Source: Acidobacteriota bacterium
GTDB taxonomy: Bacteria > Acidobacteriota > Terriglobia > Terriglobales > Acidobacteriaceae
Length of the DNA stretch: 64,000 bases
Reading direction: 5' to 3'
Assembly (NCBI GenBank): GCA_021781795.1
Contig: JAJXWA010000009.1
Coordinates: 1 to 64,000 of the forward strand
Shown: one piece after another, positions 1-8,640 of the stretch
How positions within the stretch are numbered: the first letter of the stretch is position 1
Layout: each line of letters starts with the position of its first letter
Program-made: the position numbers and the translations under genes
Notes under the pieces: generated by a model
What the model was told of the DNA's origin: nothing
The model's input: the letters and a program-made list of their open reading frames with translations, nothing else
The model's database searches: none

Positions 1-154
1 AACATCCGTACAGAGGATAGCGGACATTTGCCAGTATCGCGGGACACTGGTCGACTTGAACGAAGCCGCTGCGGCGGCGGACGCTTCCGCGTGCGGCTGA
101 GCCAGCTTTTGCGGCTGCCGGGGTAGTTTGGTTCGCAGAGAAGGAGGATTCTCT

Positions 155-1036
155 GTGAACCAACTACGTCAGCTCATGCTTGAGGAGTTGCAACGTCGTA
201 ACTTCGCCGCGACGACCATCCGCACGTATCTTCATGGTGTCGCGCACTTCAGCCGGTACTTTCGCCGTTCGCCCGATCAGCTTGGTCCTGAAGACATTCG
301 CAAGTATCAGGCGATGCTGTTCACCAAGTTGAAATACAGTCCCAACACCGTCATCCTGCGGCTGGCATCGCTGCGTTTCTTCTACATCCACGTATTGAAG
401 CGCAACTGGAGCATCGCCGAGACGCCTTATCCCAAGAAGTTACGTCATCTTCCAGGGGTACTCAGCCAGGAAGAAGTGGCGCGACTGATTGAGGCGGCTG
501 ATACACCCTTTCATCGCATCCTGCTGATGACACTCTATGCCACCGGCGCACGCCGCGCAGAAGCGGCTCGCCTGAAGGTCAGCGACATCGACAGCCAGCG
601 TATGGTGGTTCACATCCACGAGGGCAAGGGCGGCAGGGACCGCGACGTCATGCTCAGCCCGAAGCTGCTCGAAGAACTGCGCGTCTACTGGCGCGGACTA
701 CGGCGCAAGCCCAAGGAGTGGCTCTTTCCCGGCAACCGCTGGCACACATCCAGCCATCCCGTAACCACGAAGGTCCTATGGAGTGCCTGTCAGATTGCTG
801 CCGAACGCGCCGGCCTCGACAACAGGCGTATTCATCCCCACACTTTGCGCCATTGTTTCGCGACCCATCTTCTTGAAGCCGGCGCCGACCTGCGCACCAT
901 CCAGATCCTGCTTGGGCATCGCGACCTCGAAGTAACGACCATCTATCTGCATCTGTCCCAACGGCATCTCAGCGCGACTGCCAGCCCGCTCGATGCGCTC
1001 ACGTTTGCTTCCCAGGGAGGAAAGAAGCACAGTTGA
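155..1036 (+). CDS. Tyrosine recombinase/phage-type integrase of an IS91-like element
   Basis: A 293-residue site-specific recombinase of the lambda-integrase class. The N-terminal SAM-like core-binding domain covers about residues 5-85 and the catalytic domain about 100-275. The catalytic set is visible: Arg133 in the TGAR motif, His229 and Arg232 in HTLRH, His255 in LGH, and the nucleophile Tyr264. The start is taken as GTG 155, because AAGGAGG at 141-147 sits seven bases upstream. An in-frame TTG at 128 would place that site inside the gene. Its stop overlaps the TTG start of the transposase by four bases (TTGA, 1033-1036), so the two are probably translationally coupled. Its role in movement of these elements is not well established. 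The full active site suggests it is functional. Confidence 0.9.
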   Translation: MNQLRQLMLEELQRRNFAATTIRTYLHGVAHFSRYFRRSPDQLGPEDIRKYQAMLFTKLKYSPNTVILRLASLRFFYIHVLKRNWSIAETPYPKKLRHLPGVLSQEEVARLIEAADTPFHRILLMTLYATGARRAEAARLKVSDIDSQRMVVHIHEGKGGRDRDVMLSPKLLEELRVYWRGLRRKPKEWLFPGNRWHTSSHPVTTKVLWSACQIAAERAGLDNRRIHPHTLRHCFATHLLEAGADLRTIQILLGHRDLEVTTIYLHLSQRHLSATASPLDALTFASQGGKKHS

Positions 1037-2229
1037 ACAACCGGCCTCTCCTGGAGATGGCCGATATTGTTCGCTGTGCAGGACAGGCATTTGTGGAACG
1101 CAGCCGCAGGTGGATCAACTGGCAACACCGGAAGGTGCTGCTGGCCATCATGCGCTGCCGCACCGCCGCGCTGGGCGGCCATCGCGATCGCTGCACCGGC
1201 TGCGGACACACCACCACCATCTCCTACAACTCGTGCAGAAACAGACATTGCGCGCGTTGCCAGGGCAACGCGCGCCGACGCTGGCTCCAGGCGCGCGAAC
1301 GGGAACTTCTGCCCACACGCTATGTCCATGCCGTCTTCACCCTCCCGCGTGAACTGGCTCCGCTCGCATTGCAGAACAAGCGGCTCATCTACAACCTGCT
1401 CTTCCACGCCAGCGCTGAGACCCTGCTTGAAGTCGCTCGCGATCCACGGCATCTCGGAGCCGAGATCGGTTTCTTCAGCGTGCTCCACAGCTGGAATCAG
1501 CGCTTGCAGTTTCATCCGCACGTCCACTGCGTGATTGCAGCCGGCGGCCTCGCTCCGGATCGCTCAAGATGGATCTCTGCACAGCGTTCCTTCTTCCTGC
1601 CCATCGGCGTGCTCAGCCGTGTCTTCCGCGGCAAGTTCGTCGCCGGACTCCGCAACGCCTTTCATCGTGGCGAGCTTCAGTTCCACGGCAGCTTGGCGCA
1701 ACTTGCGCAACCACGCGCCTTCGCCGCCTGGCTGCGCGTGCTGTTCCGCCACGACTGGGTCGTCTACTCCAAACGCCCATATGGTGGACCGGAGCATGTG
1801 CTGCGCTATCTCGGCGCCTACACGCATCGCGTCGCCATTTCCAACTCCAGGCTGGTCGCTCTCTCCGGCGGCAACGTCACCTTCCGATGGCGCGATTCTG
1901 CTCACGGCAACAAGAAGAGGCTCATGTCTCTGGCCATAGATGAGTTCCTGCGCCGCTTCCTGCTTCATCTGCTGCCGCCGGGCTTCGTGCGCATCCGCAA
2001 CTTCGGATTCCTCGCCAACCGCAACCGCGCTTCGCTCCTGCCGCTCTGCTCCCAGCTGCTCAGCGGCCCAGAGCAAATGCCTGTTTCGGTGTCGTCACGG
2101 TCCGTAGATCAGGCTCATTCACTCTGGAACTGTCCAGTCTGCGGCGGAACCATGCGCGTCGTCGAACGGCTCTCCCCCGCGCAACTCCTGCTTCGCTCGC
2201 CACCTCAACCAGACCGGTGTGCCGCTTGA
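1033..2229 (+). CDS. IS91-family rolling-circle transposase
   Basis: A 398-residue Y2-type HUH transposase. The N-terminal zinc-binding segment has cysteines 54, 57, 68, 73 and 76 (CTGC...C...CARC). The metal-binding HUH motif is His163-Val-His165 within HPHVHC, and the two candidate catalytic tyrosines are Tyr259 and Tyr263 (YxxxY). This enzyme class nicks single strands and transposes by rolling circle. The start is TTG 1033, overlapping the recombinase stop, with a purine-rich GGGAGG-type site at about 1015-1021. No frameshift or stop is seen, so the gene looks intact. The C-terminal 40 residues, rich in Cys, Ser and Arg, are less typical. Confidence 0.9.
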   Translation: MNNRPLLEMADIVRCAGQAFVERSRRWINWQHRKVLLAIMRCRTAALGGHRDRCTGCGHTTTISYNSCRNRHCARCQGNARRRWLQARERELLPTRYVHAVFTLPRELAPLALQNKRLIYNLLFHASAETLLEVARDPRHLGAEIGFFSVLHSWNQRLQFHPHVHCVIAAGGLAPDRSRWISAQRSFFLPIGVLSRVFRGKFVAGLRNAFHRGELQFHGSLAQLAQPRAFAAWLRVLFRHDWVVYSKRPYGGPEHVLRYLGAYTHRVAISNSRLVALSGGNVTFRWRDSAHGNKKRLMSLAIDEFLRRFLLHLLPPGFVRIRNFGFLANRNRASLLPLCSQLLSGPEQMPVSVSSRSVDQAHSLWNCPVCGGTMRVVERLSPAQLLLRSPPQPDRCAA

Positions 2230-2832
2230 ACCTCTGTTCCCACCCTCGGCTTCTACTGGTGCTTCGGCGCGGTCGCGGACTTCTTGTCTCATCGGGCCAG
2301 AACCATTCGCATGCCAGTCTCTCCAGACTCCACATCAACCCTCGCCGAGCCCTTGCGTTGCTCCCTCCCGCCATCAGACAAGCGGATCCTACCCAACCCA
2401 GTCCCTTCCTGATCCCTCTGCACCTGCTCAAGCCCATTCAAAGTACATAGCCTTCCATGGGGGCGGCTTCCTTCAAGTCGCTGTATCAGAAGCGCCCCGT
2501 CTGGAAGTATGCGGCTGCGCAACGTGCGTCGTGGGGCGCTCCAGATACAGCACTAAGACTTATCGGTCCCGATCCGTCTGGACGTGTGATTTGGCGATTT
2601 AGCGTAAATGAGGATCTGTAATGGCTCTCTATAGATTCATGAGACGTGTCCGGTTGCGAGATCTAAACTGTTTTGAGATCAGATTAGCTCTGGTGACTGG
2701 GCTTACGTCACGACTGCGATTAACGTGGGATCGGGTCGTATACGCGTTTTGCTTCCTGTGCATCGGCTCGGGCGTCTGGGGCCGCAGGGAAGCTGAACGC
2801 AACTGCAACCCAGGCGAAACCGGAGGCAAGCC
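2230..2832. other. Intergenic region after the IS91-like element; holds a long inverted repeat
   Basis: No convincing coding sequence is seen in these 600 bases. Short open frames on both strands lack ribosome sites or recognisable motifs. The only clear structure is the inverted repeat at 2481-2550. The element probably ends somewhere here, and what follows would be the resident promoter region for the glycosidase gene beginning at 2833. Confidence 0.5.
2481..2550. repeat. Long imperfect inverted repeat downstream of the IS91 transposase
   Basis: The left arm is CTGTATC (2481-2487), three bases, then AGCGCCCC (2491-2498). The right arm is GGGGCGCT (2533-2540), three bases, then GATACAG (2544-2550). 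The arms pair over 7 + 8 bases around a 3x3 internal loop and a 34-base apical loop. IS91-type elements have a hairpin at the replication-origin end, and this is the best candidate here. A T-run is absent, so it is not an intrinsic terminator. Confidence 0.6.
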
Positions 2833-3824
2833 TTGGATCGACGCACGTTTTCTCTCTCTTTCGCCGGACTATCAACATCAGCAGTTCTTTCCTGTGCAGG
2901 CGTCGCCTCAGAACCCTTGATGATGCAATCGCCGCTTGCAGGCGCTTCTACTCTTTCCCAGGTGGGGAAGCAGAAGAAGCCATTTCTGGAACGTGCAGAG
3001 GCCACAATTGCAGAGAGATTCGGCTCCGGCTATCTCGACCATATGTGGTTTGGTGGCGGATTCTCCCACTTTTTGAAACTGCGTCTGCGCATTTACGTGG
3101 ACAGCGAAGAGACTCCCTCGATCGATATGGAATTGGGCCTGGGTGTGGGCGTCGGGTTTGAGGATTCTTACGCACCGTGGGGAACCAAGTTCAGCGGGAT
3201 CACGGGCGCTCGGAGCGGCATCTTCATCAACTACCGGATACCGTATTCAACAAGCATCCGCGGACTGCGGAACTTCCAGCCGGCGTTCCGCGCGATACCG
3301 TCTTCTGGTGGATTGTGAGGGGCATCGAAAACCTCCCTCTTGAAGTCTCCGGTTTGCAGATTCCTGGCCATTGCAGGCTAAAGCTGCATAAAAGGGAGGA
3401 CCTGCTGGTGCAGCCCCTCGACGAATTTGTGCTGTGTGATGTCGCCGGTACAGGTATGGTGTTCATGGTCACGATGGCCGCCCGGAGCACGAACTTTGAA
3501 TTCATGGAAGACCAGATGCGGGCGTATTTCGGGAAAGAGCACGATCCGCAGTTTCTCTCCTCCGGGCTGGAGGACTACTTCCTGGGCACCTACTACTTCA
3601 ATCGCGGGCTCTATCATTTTGATCAAGCGGGCCTGACGCACAAGAGCGAGCAGGACCACTCATTTTCTGCCTATCGATTGCACGATCTTGATCCAATTGT
3701 CTACTCCGGAGGGATTCGTCTGGCTTGCCGTTGCGGAGAGAAGCGGGGCAATGAGGTCTTCGGAACCACCGGGCATCCGCAACCTACGACCTACACCACG
3801 TATGTTTGGACCTACGAGTGGTGA
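2833..3824 (+). pseudogene. GH172 (DUF2961) glycoside hydrolase, broken by a -1 frameshift
   Basis: The family (DUF2961, now GH172) comprises fructo- or arabinofuranose-acting hydrolases and transglycosidases. The first part, TTG 2833 to about 3261, reads a twin-arginine leader (RRTFSLSF) and the family segments GSGYLDHMWFGG, WGTKFSG and FINYRIPYSTSIR. The continuation (AELPAGVPRDTVFWWIVRGIENLP ... LSSGLEDYFLGTYYF ... HDLDPIVYSGG) lies in another frame from about 3264 to the stop at 3824. The two halves join if one base is missing near 3262. The ribosome site GGAGG (2822-2826) lies six bases before the TTG. Apart from the shift both halves look well conserved, so either a very recent mutation or a sequencing error is possible. 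It is upstream of and co-oriented with the GH116 gene. Confidence 0.85.
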
Positions 3825-3961
3825 GAGGACATACCCATGTGGTTTACTTTCGTTCGAATCAATACATCACGAAAGAGCGCTGTGGGCACACTGCAAATTA
3901 GATTCCTGTTCCGGAATCGAGCGAGTAGGCCCGAGCAGGGTGGAAGTTTCTGGGGGAGAGG

Positions 3962-6691
3962 ATGGCAAAAGTGGGCAAGCTGGCACGGCGGGCATTTCTG
4001 AAAGGGGCAGCCGGCGCCTTCGGAGCGGCAACGACGCATGCGGACAGCTGGGCATCGTTCGGTGAACCTTCGTCCGCTTCTCAGGAGAAAGCCGAGAAGA
4101 ACCTCCCATCCGGCATCTCGTTTCCGCGCGTCTTCCGTGGCGAAGCTCTGAAGATGATCTCTTTTCCCCTGGGCGGCGTTGCGGCAGGCAGCATCGGGCT
4201 CGGAGGGCGCGGCCAATTGCGCGATTGGGAGATTTTCAATCGTGCGAACAAGGGGTTTTCACCCGCTTATGCCTTCCCCGCGATATGGGTACAGTCAGGA
4301 AGCGCGAAACCAATCGCCAGAGTTTTGGAGGCGAGAATCCTGCCGCCCTATGAAGGCTGGCAGGGTCTCGGCTCTGACAATGCTCCGGGGTTGAGCCGGC
4401 TCGAAGGCGCCGTCTTTACCGGCGAATACCCGCTCGCGCACATCGACTTTCTCGACTCTTCTCTTCCGGTGTCTGTGAGCCTCAACGCTTTCTCTCCCTT
4501 CATTCCGCACGAGCCGGACGACTCCGGATTGCCGGTTGCCATCTTGAGATACCGCGTCAGGAACCCCGGGAACTCCGCGGCACAGGTGAGTATCGTGTTC
4601 TCTCTCGATAATCCGGTCAGGCGGAAAGAGAATTCCAGAGGTTCTGGAAAGCAGGAGGATACACGGCGGAACCGATACAAGGCGGAAGGTTCTCTCACCG
4701 GCATACTTCTGGACAACCCTGGGTTACCGGCAGAAGATCCCATGTTTGGGAGTATCGGTCTTACTGCTGCCGCAGAGGACGGCATCCGTATCTCGCACTG
4801 GGAAGGTTGGCCCAAGGGGCGCTGGTGGAACTCACCGCTGCTGTTTTGGGATGCCTTTTCGGCATCGGGCCAACTAGGCTCTATGCCCGGCCAGCAGGGC
4901 ACGGTTGCCGCCCTCTGCCAGCAGAGGACCATCGCAGCGGGTGAAGATGCCGAATTCACATTTTTCCTGTCGTGGCATTTCGCCAACAGAACACCCAACT
5001 GGTGCGGGTGGGAGGCTCCGGAAGGGAAAGGCGATACAAACATTGGCAATTTCTACGCCACCCGTTTCCGCGATGCCTGGGAAGCGGCACGATATGCTGC
5101 GAACCATCTGGAAATCCTTGAAAAGCGGACACGGATGTTTGCGCGAGCCCTCAGAGAGAGCACACTGCCTGGAGCTGTGAAGGATGCCGCGAGCGCGAAT
5201 TTATCCACGTTGGCCAGCACCACCTGTTTCCGCACCGCCGATGGGGAGTTCCACGGCTTCGAGGGTACTTACGACAGTTCAGGCTGCTGCTTTGGCAACT
5301 GCACGCATGTCTGGAATTACGAGACCACCACCACCTTTCTATTCCCTTCGTTCGCACGGTCTCTCAGAAGAGCTGCTTTTGGCTACTCCATGGATGAGCA
5401 GGGCGGGATGCGTTACCGGCAACTTCTGCCCGACGGATATGCGCGCTACAGTACTGCCGCTGCCGACGGCCAGATGGGCCAGATCGTACACGCGTATCTC
5501 GACTGGAAAGTCTCCGGGGACAACGACTGGGTCCGCGATCTGTGGCCCAGAATCCAAAGGGCAATCGCATTTGCATGGGAGCGTGACGGATGGGACCCGG
5601 CAAAGAAGGGCGTGCTCACAGGCGTCCAGCACAATACCTATGACGTTGAATTCTACGGACCGAATCCCATGTGCGGCATCTGGTACCTGGCTGCACTCCG
5701 GGCATGCGAGGAGATGGCGCGCGTCCTCGGCGACCCTGCCGCTGTCCTTTACCGGCAGCTCTTCGATCAGGGAAGCCACTGGATCGACGCCAACCTCTTC
5801 CAGGGCGATTACTTCATTCAGCACGTGATTGGACAACTTCCGGACCAGATTGCACCGGCTCTCCGGGAAGGCATGGGATCGGACAATCCTGAGCATCCCG
5901 AGTTTCAAGTGGGAAAGGGTTGTCTTGTCGATCAGCTCATCGGTCAATACCTCGCAGACATTGCGGGTTTAGGTCCTCTGGTTTCTCCCGACCACGTACG
6001 GTCAACCCTGGATTCACTTCTGCAATACAACTACAAACGCAGCCTGGAGAACCACAACAACGTTGAACGCACCTTCGCCCTTAACGACGAAGCCGCACTT
6101 GTGATCTGCGATTACGCCGGCGCGCCAAGGCCGCGCATTCCGTTCCCTTACTTTGAGGAAGTCATGACGGGCTTCGAATATTCGGCGGCTTCGTTGATGA
6201 TCCATTGGCAAAGAGTGACTGAAGGAGTAGAGTGCATCGGGAATATCCGTTCGCGCTACGATGGCGTGAAGAGAAATCCATGGGACGAGGTAGAATGCGG
6301 GCATCATTATGCGCGTGCTATGGCGGCATGGAGCAGCCTGGTCGGAGTCAGCGGCTTCTCGTACGACGGAATCCGGAAGACCGTTGCTGCGATCCCCCGC
6401 ATCCCACATCGCAGCTTCCACTCCCTCTGGGTCAGCGGAACCGGATGGGGCACCTTCACCTATAAGTCCACCGGTAAAGACAAGACGCGATTCTCTCTGC
6501 AGGTTCTGCACGGCGATCTCAGCTTCCGCTCGTGTGAGCTGACTTTCCCCGGAACTACTACTGTGACGCGAGTGAGGGGAGAGAAGATCGACAACATGCT
6601 TGAAACTGTAGGCGACCGAACTGTGCTTCGTTTCTCGCGGCTGGTTGCATTGCACGAGGGCGAGTCGTTCGACGTGGAGACCGGAGCATGA
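3962..6691 (+). CDS. GH116-like (DUF608, GBA2-type) glycoside hydrolase with Tat signal
   Basis: A 909-residue exported glycosidase related to bile-acid beta-glucosidase/glucosylceramidase GBA2. Residues 1-30 form a twin-arginine leader (RRAFLKGAAGAFGAA). An N-terminal beta-sandwich domain follows (about 45-400, with FPLGGVAAGSIGLGGRG) and then an (alpha/alpha)6 catalytic domain (about 410-860). Asp561, in the NTYD-EFYGP motif, matches the family's general acid/base. The nucleophile is a Glu in the 430-460 segment; Glu454 in WNYE is a candidate that I cannot assign firmly. Substrates in the family are beta-glucosides and beta-xylosides. The stop overlaps the next ATG (ATGA, 6688-6691), so it forms an operon with the CobW-type GTPase. 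It starts at ATG 3962 behind a GGGGGAGAGG tract. Confidence 0.85.
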   Translation: MAKVGKLARRAFLKGAAGAFGAATTHADSWASFGEPSSASQEKAEKNLPSGISFPRVFRGEALKMISFPLGGVAAGSIGLGGRGQLRDWEIFNRANKGFSPAYAFPAIWVQSGSAKPIARVLEARILPPYEGWQGLGSDNAPGLSRLEGAVFTGEYPLAHIDFLDSSLPVSVSLNAFSPFIPHEPDDSGLPVAILRYRVRNPGNSAAQVSIVFSLDNPVRRKENSRGSGKQEDTRRNRYKAEGSLTGILLDNPGLPAEDPMFGSIGLTAAAEDGIRISHWEGWPKGRWWNSPLLFWDAFSASGQLGSMPGQQGTVAALCQQRTIAAGEDAEFTFFLSWHFANRTPNWCGWEAPEGKGDTNIGNFYATRFRDAWEAARYAANHLEILEKRTRMFARALRESTLPGAVKDAASANLSTLASTTCFRTADGEFHGFEGTYDSSGCCFGNCTHVWNYETTTTFLFPSFARSLRRAAFGYSMDEQGGMRYRQLLPDGYARYSTAAADGQMGQIVHAYLDWKVSGDNDWVRDLWPRIQRAIAFAWERDGWDPAKKGVLTGVQHNTYDVEFYGPNPMCGIWYLAALRACEEMARVLGDPAAVLYRQLFDQGSHWIDANLFQGDYFIQHVIGQLPDQIAPALREGMGSDNPEHPEFQVGKGCLVDQLIGQYLADIAGLGPLVSPDHVRSTLDSLLQYNYKRSLENHNNVERTFALNDEAALVICDYAGAPRPRIPFPYFEEVMTGFEYSAASLMIHWQRVTEGVECIGNIRSRYDGVKRNPWDEVECGHHYARAMAAWSSLVGVSGFSYDGIRKTVAAIPRIPHRSFHSLWVSGTGWGTFTYKSTGKDKTRFSLQVLHGDLSFRSCELTFPGTTTVTRVRGEKIDNMLETVGDRTVLRFSRLVALHEGESFDVETGA

Positions 6692-7755
6692 GTACGTTGA
6701 ACCGTTTCCAGAAGCCCTGGATCGTCATGGTGGGAGGGTTCCTGGGCGCCGGGAAGACGACTTTGATCATGGCGGCAGCAAAGGAGCTCAACCGACGCGG
6801 TCTTCGCTGCGCTGTCGTCACCAACGATCAGGGCGATGCGCTCGTCGATTCCGCCTATGTTTCGGAGAGTGGCCTTGCGCACGGCGAAGTGACAGGCGGG
6901 TGCTTTTGCTGCCGCTTCTCCGAACTAGTGGAAACGATTGAAGAACTACGGAAGTTTTCTCCCGACGTGATTTTCACCGAGCCGGTAGGTAGCTGCACGG
7001 ATATCTCTGCCACAACTCTCCATCCGTTACTGGAGTACAGCGATAGATACAACCTTGCTCCCTTCACCGTCCTTGTCGATCCGGCAAGAGCGGCCAATCT
7101 CGCCGGTGACAATGCGGAAGATGCTCTCTCTTTTCTCTTTCGAAAGCAACTGGAGGAGGCTGATCTTGTCTGTCTCACAAAATTGGATCTGGGATTACCC
7201 ATGCCTTATCCCGGCATGAATTCCTACCGCCAATTAAGTGCCCGAACCGGTCAGGGAGTTGCGGCGTGGCTCGACGAAGTGCTGTCCGGCGCCTTTTCCT
7301 GCAGTTCCCGGATACTCGATATTGATTACGAGCAATATGCTTGTGCGGAAGCGGCTCTGGCCTGGCTCAATCTGCAGGCAGAGCTCAGGCCCTCTACGCC
7401 ATGCTCTTCCGCACTTCTCATGGGGCCATTGCTTGACGATCTCGACCTTCAACTCACTGCTGCGGGAATCTCAATCTGTCACCTGAAGCTGATCATGGAT
7501 TCGGCCTCCGGATTCCTAAAGGAGGCGCTCTGTGAAAACGGTCAGAAGCCAATTGTTGAAGGCGCGCTGGATGCTTCTCCAGCCGCGAAACACAAATTAC
7601 TTCTGAACCTTCGCGCCCTCGGACCATCAGCTGGGGTGCGCGAGATCGTCGCGCAGGCCATTGAGCGACTGCCCAGCGAAGTCGATGACTTGCGCATAAA
7701 CTGCTTCCATCCGGCAGCTCCAAATCCGGAGCGCAGAATCGGAGCAACCAAGTAA
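6688..7755 (+). CDS. CobW/COG0523-family GTPase (putative metallochaperone)
   Basis: A 355-residue P-loop GTPase of the CobW/P47K (G3E) family, whose members insert or deliver metals such as cobalt or zinc using GTP. The Walker A motif is GGFLGAGKTT (residues 16-25). The family metal site is Cys72-x-Cys74-Cys75 (GGCFCC). The segment FTEPVGS and the LTKLD guanine-specificity motif are also present. The C-terminal third does not show an obvious CobW C-terminal domain and lacks a His-rich loop. The start ATG 6688 overlaps the GH116 stop by four bases, so translation is coupled. Its target is unknown. The coupling to a Tat substrate, which folds before export, suggests it may help load or fold a cytoplasmic partner. 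Confidence 0.85.
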   Translation: MSTLNRFQKPWIVMVGGFLGAGKTTLIMAAAKELNRRGLRCAVVTNDQGDALVDSAYVSESGLAHGEVTGGCFCCRFSELVETIEELRKFSPDVIFTEPVGSCTDISATTLHPLLEYSDRYNLAPFTVLVDPARAANLAGDNAEDALSFLFRKQLEEADLVCLTKLDLGLPMPYPGMNSYRQLSARTGQGVAAWLDEVLSGAFSCSSRILDIDYEQYACAEAALAWLNLQAELRPSTPCSSALLMGPLLDDLDLQLTAAGISICHLKLIMDSASGFLKEALCENGQKPIVEGALDASPAAKHKLLLNLRALGPSAGVREIVAQAIERLPSEVDDLRINCFHPAAPNPERRIGATK

Positions 7756-7782
7756 AATGCGGCGACTTAAAATGCCGTAACT

Positions 7783-8391
7783 TCACTGCGGGGAATGCGC
7801 CGCGTGCTTCATTGCCTCGCGCAAACGAGCTTCTGCTTCATCGCTCCAGTATTTGGCGTCGAGACGCAGAAAGACCGAAGTATAGGGGATAGTTTCATTA
7901 GTCTTCAGAACAAGGATTTTGTAGGTCGCTCCAATATCATTAATTTGTCGCAAAAGCTGCTCATGAGGCCGGAAATTAACTTTGCGGTTTTGCAGCACCG
8001 TCCTGATCTGATTTTGGTACCGCGATACCTCAGGTTCATCGGCCGCGTCGGCTGCATCGATAAAGGGAAGCTCAGCGTCCATGTACACATCGGGACGAAC
8101 TTGAATGGAGTGGTCGACAAGATTCAGGACGTACTTGGTAACTTCAGGAAGCCCTTGTCCGGTTTCGATCGTCTCGATACCTGGCGAGATTTGTAGCGGA
8201 TACGCTGAATCCACAATCAGAATCCAGTTCCGGTGCCCGAGAAGAGGCAGCATCCTTCTTATCTTGGCCTGCCAATTGGCCGCAAGGTTGACTGATCTTT
8301 GCGCTCGTGCCTGAGAAGCATCGCACGCCATGAGAATTACCGACAGGACCAACATCGAAGGAATTAGTTTTCTCATAATGCTCTTCTCCAT
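7783..8391 (-). CDS. RbsD/FucU-family sugar mutarotase with lipoprotein-type signal
   Basis: A 202-residue protein. After a signal sequence with a possible lipobox (LMAC, Cys at about residue 23) it matches the RbsD/FucU fold: LGHRNWILIVDSAYP resembles the RbsD LGHTD..VVCDAGLP segment, HEQL matches HEQF, and IPYTSVFLR matches SPYANIIL. Thus the family His, Asp, His and Tyr positions are kept, while the Asn after the Tyr is Ser. RbsD and FucU interconvert pyranose/furanose or anomeric forms of ribose and fucose and are normally cytoplasmic. Here export is predicted. The ATG at 8391 follows GGAGGT by five bases. It is the last gene of a leftward group with GH95-like and GH78-like enzymes, so a role on released deoxysugars is plausible. 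Confidence 0.7.
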   Translation of the reverse strand: MEKSIMRKLIPSMLVLSVILMACDASQARAQRSVNLAANWQAKIRRMLPLLGHRNWILIVDSAYPLQISPGIETIETGQGLPEVTKYVLNLVDHSIQVRPDVYMDAELPFIDAADAADEPEVSRYQNQIRTVLQNRKVNFRPHEQLLRQINDIGATYKILVLKTNETIPYTSVFLRLDAKYWSDEAEARLREAMKHAAHSPQ

Positions 8392-8640
8392 AAATTACCT
8401 CCATTGCGAACTCCTGAAGAGGGAGTGTCACTGGAAGATCCAACTGCTCCAGGAATCCGCGCGAACGCGGTTGCTGAGCAAGATCGACAAGATTTCGAAC
8501 CTCAGCCACCTGCCCATTTGCGGGAATCAGTCTTATGAGGTTCTTAAGCTGACGTCGATCCGCTTGGACTGACCCAGGATTCGCATCCACGTGATTCCAT
8601 TTTCATCGACAAAAACCCGAGGCAATCGCAGCGATCCGCC
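8392..8640 (-). other. Possible remnant coding segment between GH95-like gene and mutarotase gene
   Basis: On the minus strand two frames have protein-like composition without a proper start. One reads about 8639-8540 (GSLRLPRVFVDENG...) and ends in a stop. The other reads about 8590-8395 (RRQLKNLIRLIPANGQVAEVRNLVDL...). They could be parts of one frameshifted small gene. No family is recognised, and the segment may simply be spacer. Confidence 0.25.

Larger units (their letters stand above)
1..2550 (+). mobile_element. IS91-family element carrying a tyrosine recombinase and a Y2/HUH transposase (ends not fixed)
   Basis: Two overlapping rightward genes (155-1036 and 1033-2229) encode a tyrosine recombinase and an IS91-type transposase. 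Some IS91-family elements are known to carry such an upstream recombinase. IS91 elements move by rolling-circle transposition, lack classical terminal inverted repeats and make no target duplication, so the ends cannot be read by eye. The outer limits given are only the window edge and the end of a long inverted repeat at 2481-2550, which may be a subterminal hairpin. A short inverted repeat (CCAGT at 31-35, ACTGG at 46-50) lies upstream of the first gene. Confidence 0.7.

Noticed and set aside
2621..2920. Plus-strand open frame of 99 residues between the IS91-like element and the GH172 gene
   Set aside because: Overlaps the GH172 start in another frame, lacks a ribosome site, and has no recognisable motif.
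3840..3900. tRNA-like GTTCGAATC segment near 3850
   Set aside because: Only the T-loop-like letters match. No acceptor, anticodon or D arms could be folded; a small CTTTCGT/ACGAAAG hairpin is all that is present.
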